This document shows positions 43,429 to 53,600 of a DNA stretch of 64,000 nt, piece after piece. Under the pieces are notes generated by a model. That model was not told the DNA's origin. It was given only the letters and a program-made list of their open reading frames with translations, and made no database searches. Made by a program: the position numbers and the translations under genes. The stretch is from contig JALIGW010000062.1 of assembly GCA_023053685.1 (NCBI GenBank), positions 2,902,604 to 2,966,603 on the forward strand, given 5' to 3'. The DNA is from Diadophis punctatus similis. Its lineage: Eukaryota > Chordata > Lepidosauria > Squamata > Dipsadidae. Every line of letters starts with the position of its first letter. Positions within the stretch are counted from its first letter, which is position 1.

Positions 43429-46140
43429 AATTCAAATTCCTCACCAGAGGCCTGGGTGGATCAAGAGACCCTGGACATCCCTTTCTCTCTTGGGGATACA
43501 GTTCCATCTTAGGCCCAGCACTCTTCAACGTCTTCATAAATGGTCTTAACCAGCAGCTAGAAGAGGAACTCCTCAAATTTGTAAATGACACAAACTGGGG
43601 GGAATTGCTAGCACTTGACAGACTTGAACACTGGGCCCTATCTAACAAAATGAAATTCAATGTAGAGAAAAGTAAAGTCCTACACTTAGGCAAGAAAAAC
43701 CAAAAGTACCCATATAGACTGGGTGAAACCAGGCTTAATAGCAGTAACTGTGAGAGGGATCTTGGAGACTTAGTGGACAACCAATGAAATATGAGCCAGC
43801 AGTGTGCTGCGGAAGCCAAAAAAGTCAACCAAATCCTAAGCTACATTAACAGAGAGATACAATCAAGATCAAGGGAGATACTAATACCACTCTATAAAGC
43901 CACACCTTTATAACAGTGCTCCCCAACCTTTTGTCACCCTCGGCACACCATAGCCTCTCCCAAAATTCCACGGCACACCACATACAAAAATTGGATAAAA
44001 AACAAATATAATCTTCAAAATATCATTTTGAAGAGTATAATAGTATAGGAATGTCAAACTGGGCATAACAGAATTACTTGATTTATTATTTTATTTGATA
44101 ATTAGGTAGGTCAGTGGTGGCCAACCTTAATGATACCATGCGCCAATTGGCCCAGGCGTCCCGGGTGGGCGGGCCCGCCTGGATGCCGCCATTTGAATTT
44201 TGCCCTCTGCGCATGTGCAGAATGCTGTGCGCATGCGCAGAGGGCAAAAGACCGCAAATGGCGGCATCCAGGTGGGCGGGGGAAGCGGCCAGGGGCCGCT
44301 TCCCCCACCTGCTTCTTCAGCTTGAGTTTTAAAAGAAAGCAAAACGTGGGCGGGAGAGGCAGATCTTGCTCATTAAGCCTCACTGCAGCGGCCAGCGAGG
44401 CTTAATGAGCAAGACCTGCCTCTCCCGCCCGCGTTTTGCTGTCTTTTATAACTCAAGCCGCCCAAGGCAGCCCAGAGCAGGCGAGTCAATCCAGCAAGTG
44501 AGGAGGCGTTGGCAAGAGGCGGAGCTTGGCGACAAGGAAGTTTGCTGGCTTAAGAAGCAGACATCCCTGTCAACCTTCCTTTCGGCTCCGCCTCTTGCCG
44601 ACGCCTTCCTCACTCGCGCCCTGCCAAGCCCCAAATCAAGCCAGCCCTAGCGCGAGACGCGTGAGACTGCTTTCCAGGCTGTATGTGGAAGCTGAAGAGC
44701 CTTAGTTCTTAGTTTGGGAGAAAGAAAGTTTTTTGCTGCTTCTGCTTTTCAGTGCACTGAAGAAAGCAGCAAAAAACTTTCTTTCTTTCTCCCAAACAAC
44801 CGGTAAGGCTCTTCGGCTTCCACAAACAGAAGCGGCAGGGAGGAGGACTCGCGCCCCCCCCCCGCCCCCCTGCCAAGCCTCAAATCAAGCCAGCCCACGA
44901 CTGGAGCTACCGGGAAAAGTCCCAGGTAAGACGCGCGCCCCGTCCCGCCCGCCAGTCCTGCCCCACCCGTCCTGCCAACCCCCAGCGCGAGACGCGTGTC
45001 CTACCTGGGACATGCCCCGGTACCTCCTCCTCGTGTTCCTCGTTGTTGTGTCCAGGGCAGCAGGTCTGCTCATTAAGCCTCGCTGCAGCCGAGGCGGCTT
45101 GAGTTTTAAAAGACAGCAAGTCACGCGGGCGGGAGAGGCGTCAGCCATTGGATGATTGCAATGCGCCACTTGCAATCATCCAATGCGCCACATTTGGCTC
45201 ATGCGCCACGGTTTGGCCACCCCTGAATGACGCAAGCTTTTGCCGCGGCACACTTGGCATGGCCTCACGGCACACCAGTGTGCCGCGGCACACTGGTTGG
45301 GGAGCACTGCTTTATAAGACCACACCTAGAGTACTGCATCCAGTTTTGGTCACCACACTATAAAAAAGATGTTGAGACTCTAGAAAGAATGCAGAGAAGA
45401 GCAACTAGGATGATTAGGGGACTGGAGGCTAAAACATATGATGAATGGTTGCAGGAACCGGGCATGGCTAGTCTAGATTCAGATTACTAGAGTTGGAAGG
45501 GACCTTGTAGGTCATCTCAACTCCCCACTCAAGCAGGAGTCCCTACACCATTTCAGACAAATGGCAGTCCAATCTCCTTTTGAAGGTCTCAAATGTTGGA
45601 GCTCTCACAACCTCCGTAGGAAAGCTGTTCCACTGGTTGATCTGTTTTTTTTAAATTATCTTTTCAGTATTTTCCCGGGTATTGATGTTAGGCTAATTGG
45701 TCTGTAATTACTTGGGTCTGTTTTTTTTTTGTTTTTTTTTGAAGATGGGAACCACATTAGCTCTTTTCCAGTCTTCATGTAGTTAGATAGTCGAGTGAGG
45801 AGAAGGACCAGGGGAGACATGATAGCAGTCTTCCAATATTTGAGGGGCTGCCACAGAGAAGAGGGGGTCAGGCTGTTTTCCAAAGCACCTGAAGATCAAA
45901 CAAGGAACAATGGATAGAAACTGACCAAGGAGAGATTCAACCTGGAAATAAGGAGGAATTTTCTGACACTGAGAGCAATCAACCGATGGAACCGAAGTTG
46001 CCTTCGGAAGTTGTGGGAGTTTCATCACTGGAGGCTTTCAAGAAGAGACTGGACTGCCATCTGTCAGAAATGGTGTAGGGTCTCCTGCTTGGGACTAGAT
46101 GACCTACAAGGTCCCTTCCAACTCTGTTAATCTGTATCTG
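43429..46140 (+). mobile_element. CR1 LINE, interrupted by a 1.4-kb hAT
   Basis: ORF2 end at 43429-43913 (HWALSNKMKFNVEKSKVLHL), the hAT element 43914-45309, then CR1 again (RPHLEYCIQFWSPHYKKDVE at 45320), and the 3' end at 46090-46130. A second, inverted CR1 piece (about 45487-45790) sits in the right half. Confidence 0.85.
43914..45309. mobile_element. hAT-type element, 8-bp TSD CTTTATAA
   Basis: Ends CAGTGCTCCCCAACC and GGTTGGGGAGCACTG are perfect 15-bp inverted repeats. CTTTATAA at 43906-43913 and at 45310-45317 is an exact duplication. The interior is CpG-rich and noncoding, with nested hairpins (e.g. 44350-44460 and 44710-44800) and what looks like a second element from 44106 to about 45227. 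Confidence 0.93.
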
Positions 46141-46763
46141 TATCACTTTGGAAGTTGGACTCAAGATTCAGAAGGATGTTGACAGACTTGAACCCTGGCC
46201 CTTATCCTACAAAATGAAGTTATGTGGTAAGAAAAGTAAAGTCTTATGCCTAGGCAAAAAAAATGGAATAGGTGGTACCTGGCTCAACAGCAATAACTGT
46301 GAGAGGAATTTATGAGTCCTGGTGAACAATCACTTACAGTCAATGATGTGGTATAGCCTCCAAAGAACCCAATGCTTCTTTGGGATAGAATCAAAATCAC
46401 ATGAAGTATTAGTACTGCTTTATATGGCTTAGGTAAGAACACACTTGGAATACTGTGTCCAATTCTGGTTACCACAATACAAAAAAGAAATTGAGGCTCT
46501 AGAAAGAGTATAGAGAAGAGCAACAAAGATTAACAAATTAACAGAGTTGGAAAGGACCTTGTAGGTCAACTAGTCCAACCACCTGCCCAAGCAGAAACAC
46601 TACACCATTTCTGACAGATGGCAGTCCAGTCTCTTTTTGAAAGCTTGTTCTCACTATCAGAAAATGTCTCCTTATTTCCAGGTTGAATCTCTCCTGGATC
46701 AGTTTCCATCCATTATTCCTTGTCTGGCCTTTGGGTGCTTTGGAAAATAGCTTGACCCCCTCT
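46141..46763. mobile_element. CR1 fragments, both orientations
   Basis: 46150-46525 is a degraded + strand RT end; 46540-46763 is a minus-strand CR1 3' end (ggaccttgtaggtcaactag). Confidence 0.8.
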
Positions 46764-46997
46764 TAGCAATAGCAATAGCACTTAGACTTATATACCGCTT
46801 CATAGTGCTTTACAGCCCTCTCTAAGCGGTTTACAGAGTTCAGCATATTGCCCCCAATAATCTGGGTCCTCATTTTACCGACCTCAGAAGGATGGAAGGC
46901 TGAGTCAACCTTGAGCCGGTGAGATTTGAACAGCTGAACTGCTGAACTAGCAGTAGCCTGCAGTGCTGCATTTAACCACTGCACCATCTTGGCTCTT
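46764..46997 (-). mobile_element. Squamate tRNA SINE, minus strand
   Basis: Complement of the 6255-type SINE: GCAATA tail first, tgggtcctcattttaccgac, then the B-box complement gagatttgaacagctg and the head. It splits a minus-strand CR1. Confidence 0.85.
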
Positions 46998-48905
46998 CTA
47001 TCTATCTTCTCTGTGGCAGCCCCTCAAATATTGGAAGACTATCGTGTCTCCCCTGGTCCTGCTCTTCACTAGACCAGTTCCTGCAACCCTGGTCCTGCTC
47101 TTCACTAGACCAGTTCCTGCAACCGTTCATTGTATGTTTGAGCCTCCCGTAATCATCCAGATTGCTCTTCTCTGCACTCTTTCTAGAGCAGTGGTTCCCA
47201 ACCTTTCTAATGCCGCGACCCCTTAATATAGTTCCTCATGTTGTGGTGACCCCCAACCATAGAATTATTTTCGTTGCTACTTCATAACTGTAATTTTGCT
47301 ACTGTTATGAATCATAATGTAAATAATATGCAGGATGTATTTTCATTGTTACAAATTGAACATAATTAAAGCATAGCGATTAATCACAAAAACAATATGT
47401 AATTATGCCAGATCAGAAATTCTCGGGCCAGTCTTTGCAAGAGCACAAGGAATATCATCTTCCACAACAAGTCTACTTCTGTATTTAGACTTGATAACCA
47501 ACAAGTGTACAGCAATATTTCTCAATCTCAGCAGCTTTTAAGGTGCCTGGACTTTAACTCCCAGAATTGAGAGCAAAGCTGGCCCCTTAGCTGATGCTGC
47601 CAAAGCTCGGCCGCCAGGCGTCACAAACGCCTCTCACCGAATGGCACCTCTCCCGACCAATCGGAGGGCTCGGGCGAGTTGAGTCGATATGGCCAGGCTT
47701 GTGGCAGTGGGGGGGGGGAGCTGAGGATGCCGGGGCGACCCCTGGGAAATGGTCATTCGACCCCCAAAGGGGTCCCGACCCCCAGGTTGGGAACCACTGT
47801 TCTAGAGTCTCAACATCTTTTTTATAATATGCTGACCAAAACTGGATGCAGGATTCTAGGTGTGGTCTTACTAAGGCTTTATAGAGTGGTATTACTAAGG
47901 CTTTTGTCTGAAATGGTGTAGGGACTCCTGCTTGAGCGGGGGGTTGGACTAGATGACCTACAAGGTCCCTTCCAACTCTAGTAATCTGAATCTAGACTAG
48001 CCATGCCCGTTTCCTGCAACCATTCATCATATGTTTTAGCCTCCAGTCCCCTAATCATCCTGGTTGCTCTTCTCTGCACTCTTTCTAGAGTCTCAACATC
48101 TTTTTTATAGTGTGGTGACCAAAACTGGATGCAGTACTCTAGGTGTGGTCTTATAAAGGTGTGGCTTTATAGAATGATATTAGTACCTCCCTTGATCTTG
48201 ATTGTATCCCTCTATTAATGCAGCTTAGGATTTTTTGGCTGCCACCGCACACTGCTAGCTCATATTTCATTGGTTGTCCACTAAGCCTCCAAGATCCCAA
48301 GACTCCAAGATCCCAAGACTCCAAGACATTTTTTGAAGAAATGTAATGCTATGTCTACAGCCCAGCCCAAATATCTTTTTAATCTAATTAGCTTGACTCG
48401 TTCAACCATGGTATCTATTCCCAAATTTTAATGTAGGTTTCCTTCACATTATAGGACTCTCTTGTTTCATTTAGACCCAGTTTAGCATAAGATTGTTTCA
48501 TCTGTCTTTGCGTTTGTAGTTGAACCACAGAAAGACTTGTTTTCGGTTTCTTTACATAAATGGAAAAACACTCTGTAACATTAAATTGTGAGAGATCAGT
48601 TTTAACACACAACTAACCAGAGCTATTAATTTTTAAACCCATGTTCTGGAGTGGTCCCTCTCAGAGTTACTGCTCTTAAGCCTGGTTTCTCCCAGTCTGT
48701 ATGTGTCCTTTTGGTTTTTCTTGCCTATGTGTAAGACTTTACTTTCTCTACATTGAATTTCATTTTGTTAGATGGGGCGCATGGTTCAAGCCTGTTGAGA
48801 TCCATCTGGATCTTGAGCCTATCTTCTAGGGTGTTAGCTATTCCTGTCACCTTAGTATCATCTGCAAATTTGGTAAGTTCTCCTTCTATTCCCTCATCTA
48901 CTGTA
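46998..48905 (-). mobile_element. CR1 LINE fragments with hAT insertion
   Basis: Minus-strand CR1 pieces at about 47005-47188, 47807-47905, 47985-48320 and 48690-48905. 47906-47985 is a short + strand CR1 3' end inserted in between. The hAT element 47189-47799 interrupts the first piece. Confidence 0.82.
47189..47799 (+). mobile_element. hAT-type element, 8-bp TSD TTCTAGAG
   Basis: Ends CAGTGGTTCCCAACC and GGTTGGGAACCACTG are perfect inverted repeats. TTCTAGAG at 47181-47188 and 47800-47807 is the exact duplication, and joining the flanks restores the CR1 sequence. It shares a subfamily with 57612-58672. Confidence 0.95.
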
Positions 48906-48959
48906 AGTAGTTTATGATGTTTTTGAATAGGTATACAATTAATTAATGGTTAATTAATT

Positions 48960-49045
48960 AGTAGCATAGGGTCACCTGCTTGACTAGGGGGGGTTGGACT
49001 AGAAAAACTCCAAGGTCCCTTCCACCTGTGTTATTCTGATTATAT
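48960..49045 (+). mobile_element. CR1 3' tail
   Basis: Contains ggggttggactagaaaaact and ttccacctgtgttattctga, a diverged CR1 end. Confidence 0.75.
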
Positions 49046-49279
49046 TCTGGTTTTTATTTTGAGGCTTTTGTTTTAGGTTGGGAGTTGGGTGGCATACATA
49101 TCTGATAAATAAGAAAGAATAAAGCTTTGGAATTTATGCCGTTACATTGTCCCATGTCTTAATTGTGTTTTACTTGCATTTGCATTTCCTTATATAGGAT
49201 GCAGTCTGCTGTGCCTAGCAGCGAGCCCCCAAAGAGGCCAGGAAACAGCTTTGACAAGGCAGGAGAGCATCTGGTCCTT

Positions 49280-49800
49280 TGGGGCCAGACAGCTGAGAAC
49301 CATGTGCTCGGGAGTCCGTCCTCAGCAACCCCTCCCAAAATCTCCTTGGAGTAAGGACCTTTTTTCCTGGGGGGGGGGAAGAAGGACCCTCCGCAGATCA
49401 AATCCCCTTCTGCCCTGGGCCAGATCCCGGATCTCTCTTCCTCCCACCTCTGCCCCAATGGGGAACACTTTGTTCCAAAGGGCTCAGTCAACGACCAAGA
49501 GTGATCATCTCCTCCTCCTCCCCATTTGCCCCTTCTCAGGAGCTGCTGCAAAGACAGCTGGCTCCAGAGGGAAGCCTCCTCCTGGGAGACGGAAGGGGCC
49601 ATTTGTTCAAGTGGAACCCAAGAACAGGAGCAGCCGGTTGACTCCCAGCAGCTGTTCTCTATTGAAGAAGAGACAGGGAGGCGTGCGAGGCCTCTGTCCT
49701 CGGTCCCAGCTGCCTTCTCTCCCCAGCACACCCAGGGCCTTGCTTTGGCTCCCCAGTCTCCTGGGCAGCCCTCAGGGGGGTAGGAGCTGCTTTCCTCCCA
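49280..49800 (+). promoter_or_regulatory. MYMK: MYMK upstream region with four CAGCTG E-boxes
   Basis: CAGCTG occurs at 49290-49295, 49555-49560, 49649-49654 and 49707-49712. MyoD and myogenin bind CAGCTG and are known to drive myomaker in vertebrates. About 0.1 such site would be expected by chance in this length. A TATATA lies at 49191-49196, but may be too far from the start codon to be the TATA box. The transcription start is not visible. Confidence 0.55.
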
Positions 49801-49935
49801 ATGGGCTCTTTAGCTGCCAAGTTCCTCCTGCCCACCATCAGCAGCCTGGCCTTCCTCCCCACCATCAGCATAGCAGCCAAGAGGCAGTTCCACATGGAGG
49901 CCATGGTCTACTTCTTCACCATGTTCTTTCTCTTG
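49801..49935 (+). CDS. MYMK: MYMK exon 1 (coding)
   Basis: Residues 1-45, from MGSLAAKFLLPTISS to TMFFLL. The ATG has G at +4. The donor GTAAGT follows directly; intron phase 0. The N-terminus serves as the first membrane segment. Confidence 0.97.
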
Positions 49936-50579
49936 GTAAGTCCTCCTTCCCACTAACCCTTTTAGCGAAGAATTCTCATTCATGAAAAAGAGAGAGGGTG
50001 AGTGTGTATTCTTGGATGAAAATAGTGTATATAACAGCTGTGTGCTTTTCTTCCTCTGTATCTTTTTATCACAACACGTTTAGTTAACCCCCATCGCAAT
50101 GCACGTCTGAGGCTTGTTCTTTTTGCTGTAACAGACTACGATTGTTAAATTCTGGAGACAATGATGTATTTTGAACCAAGTCCCAGTTCAACCAGGGACC
50201 TTTGCCTTTCGTGCCCTGAGAAAAGCAAGTTGTTTAACAGCCTGGGGAAAAAAATCCTTTACACACAAGAAGGGAAATGCAAAATACCAAGGATAGTTTT
50301 CAGAGAAGGTTTTGGTGCCAGTAGAAGCAACTAGGTATAGGTTTTCCTGCCTAAGCAGGGGGTTGGATAGAAGACCTCCAAGGTCCCTTCCAACTATTCT
50401 ATTCTATTCTATTCTATTCTATTCTATTCTATTCTATTCTATTCTATTCTATTCTATTCTATTCTACCAGGTGTTGCAGGACGTTCATAGGCAAAATTTC
50501 AGGTTTTTGTGGAAACCATTCCAACTCTCTAACTCTCTCTAACTCTCTCCCTCCCCCTCTCTCTCTCTCTCACACACAC

Positions 50580-50668
<89 letters not shown>

Positions 50669-53600
50669 CCTACCTACCTACCTACCTACCTACCTATCAT
50701 CTATCTATCTTTCTCTCCAGTGCATCGGTTAGAGCTCTCTTCCAAGACAGTAGTCTGCACATCTGAGAGAAATGGAAGGGAAAACTGTTAACATGTAGTT
50801 CCTGCATAGCGCTGACTACTTTTTTTATCAATCAAAACATCAGACTTTCTGAAGAAGGCCTATGGTCCAGGTGGGCCAGAAGCATGCAAATCTAATTAAA
50901 GGATTTTTTAAAAAAAGTCAAGCCAGGCAAGGAGCCAGAGGGCAGTCAAGTTCTGCATGGGTTAACATTCTTGTTTCAGGTCATTTCAAATAACTGCTTT
51001 CAGTTTTTAATGACATAAATTGCAAAGAATCTTAAAACTTACCTCTGTCCTCTGAGGCTATAAAGCTTTTGTCCACAGATGATTAGGATCTTTTCTGCCA
51101 TGGCACCAACTCTCTGGAATAGCCTGACAAAGTAAAGGGCGGGGGTGGGGGTGCGGTTGTTAATTGCTTTTCAAACAAGAGGATTCTGATGCAACTTTTT
51201 AAAATTACAATTTTTATCACAGAAACCCTGGAAATAAACAAGCCACTGTTTCCCACCAGGTCTGTCATGCCTGCGAAGGCCCCGGTCTCACCTTCCTTTG
51301 TTTCATGAAGTACGATCTGCTGCAATACTTCAGCATCTTTGGAACCGCCTTATCCATGTGGGTCTCACTGATAGGTAAGCCAGAAGGGCTGCTTCTTTTG
51401 TGCAGGTGGGGGGGGAGAGAGGCATTAAGGATACCTGAAGGAGAAGGGAACAACCCAAATTGCATAGGAAATCTTCGTAATCTCTCTCTAGTCTAGACCT
51501 CCAAGGTCCCTTTCAACCCTTTTATTCTGTATTTTGGAAAAAGAAAGATGCCAGACCACAAAACAAAGCAGATAGTGGAAGCAACACAACCCCACCACCC
51601 TCAGATAGAGTGCCCTTATCTGTAAGCCAAAGCCAGGACCTGAGTCAGGTCTTCAAGGTCCATCTAAAGGGGGACTTTTTTGAAAAGAATGCGGGACGCG
51701 GGACACACTTGAAAAGCGTGTCTGTCCCGCCAAAAGCGGGACGTCTGGTCACCTTAGCCTTACTTGGCAGGCCAGATAAGGAATATGACCAGATGAGTTC
51801 CTTCTGTTTTATTATAAATTGACATGAACAGAATCTTGGAAGTCTGAAAATACAATTCCCTCCCCCCACCACCATCTCCTTTCCAATCCAAGAAACCTGG
51901 GAGGGTCTCTTCTCCTGGGCCTCTTACCCCATCCACTGCCCAATTGCAGGCTTTGTAGTCTCTTATCCAGCCATCTCTTGGCTCTGCCTCCCAAGGTCTT
52001 TCTCATGTACAATCCCTCTCTTGTGACCAAATATTTACATTGGTACTTGGGAAGACTCTGGGGGGAAATCATAGAGATGTCTTTCTTTCATTTGGAAAGT
52101 TGTGCTCTGAAGTCTCAGGAGGCGGATCTGTGGGCCAGGTGGCTCTATCTTTTGGGGAGTACGGATTTGGTAATTTTGGTGGTTTGTCAGATGCAGCCCA
52201 CGGGCCATACGTTGCTGTCCCAGCTCTGTGCCATGTAGGGCTTTGGGAGTGATAATATGTCTACCCAAATAGATTTAAAAGATTAACAGAGTTGGAAGGG
52301 ACCTGGTAGGTCATCTTGTCCAACCCCCCCCCCCCCAAGTAGGAGACCCTACACCATTTCTGGCAGATGGCAGTCCAGCCTCTTCTTGAAAGCCTCCAGT
52401 GATGAAGCTCCACAACTTCTGAATGCAACTTCTGTTCCATTGGTTGATTGTTCTCACTGTCAGAAAATGTCTCCTTATTTCCAGATTGAATCTCTCCTTG
52501 TTTAGTTTCCATCTGTTATTCCTTGTCTGGCCTTCAGGTGCTTTGGAGAATAGCTTGATCCCCCTCCTCTCTGTGGCACCCCTAAAATATTAAAACCATG
52601 GAGTACATCATGGTTTTCTCCTCTAGCTTCCCTTTCTCCAACTGGCTCCACTGAAGCAGCAACCAGATCTAACCCTGCTTTTTTTAAAATCAGGTCAACT
52701 AGGTACTGTTCCAGGGAACCTTTAAAAGTGTACTAGTAAGAGTTGGAATTTTAAATGAGATTGTACTTCAATTCTTGTCATTTTATTAGCTCTGGCAGAG
52801 TTTGATGAACCCAAGCGATCAACTTTGGTGATGTTTGGAGTGCTTACCATAGCTGTCAGGATCTACCATGACCGATGGGGATACGGTGTCTACTCTGGAC
52901 CAATCGGCACAGCAGTTCTCGTCATAACGGTCAAATGGGTAAGGCCACATTTTTGTCATAGTACAAAAGGGCTGGCACATAAGAGTCACTTCAAATGAAA
53001 TCTGAAAAGAACTTAAGAATAACATTTAAAAATAAAAGTATCTCAATTTCAGGGAGGGATTAGTTTCCTGATGACAGTGGATAGGATACTCCCAATCACC
53101 GCTAACTGCCGTTCTCTTACAACGGTGTCCTACTGTAGCTTCATGTCATGACTGGGCAACATTTGCTGCTTTTGCAGACCCCAGGGGCGTCCTCCGAGGA
53201 ATTCATCATGGTCAAACTGGAAGCAAAAATGATCACCTAGAACAGGGGTGTCAAATTCAAGGCCCGCAGGGTGCTTAGATCTGGCCCGTAGGGCTGCCTT
53301 GGAAACAGTGAAGGACCAGCCCGTGGTGTGCCTGCCAGAGAAAATGGAGCTTGGGAGGGCCATGTTTTCTCTGGAAAAGGGTTGCAGTGGGCAGCCATGC
53401 CGTGGGCAGCCTTCCCAACCTCTGTTTTCGCTGACAGAGGGTTGCAAGAGGCCATTGCAGCCAAAAACGGACCTCAGGAGCCCATTTTCGCTGGCAGAGT
53501 GCTTTGGCCATCACAGGCACTCCAACATGAGTGATGTCAAGTTGGCCACGCCCACCCTGGCCATGCCCCCCCCCGAGATCAAACACAACCCTGATACATC

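Larger units (their letters stand above)
49936..51259 (+). other. MYMK intron 1 with CR1 tail and microsatellites
   Basis: A CR1 3' tail (50335-50395) leads into 14 perfect ATTCT units. A TC/CA/TCTA/CTAC compound tract follows at 50553-50711. No other exon seen. Confidence 0.9.

Noticed and set aside
49251..49985. 244-codon frame overlapping MYMK exon 1
   Set aside because: It runs in another phase over the MYMK start and through the exon 1 donor into the intron; MYMK exon 1 explains the conserved part.
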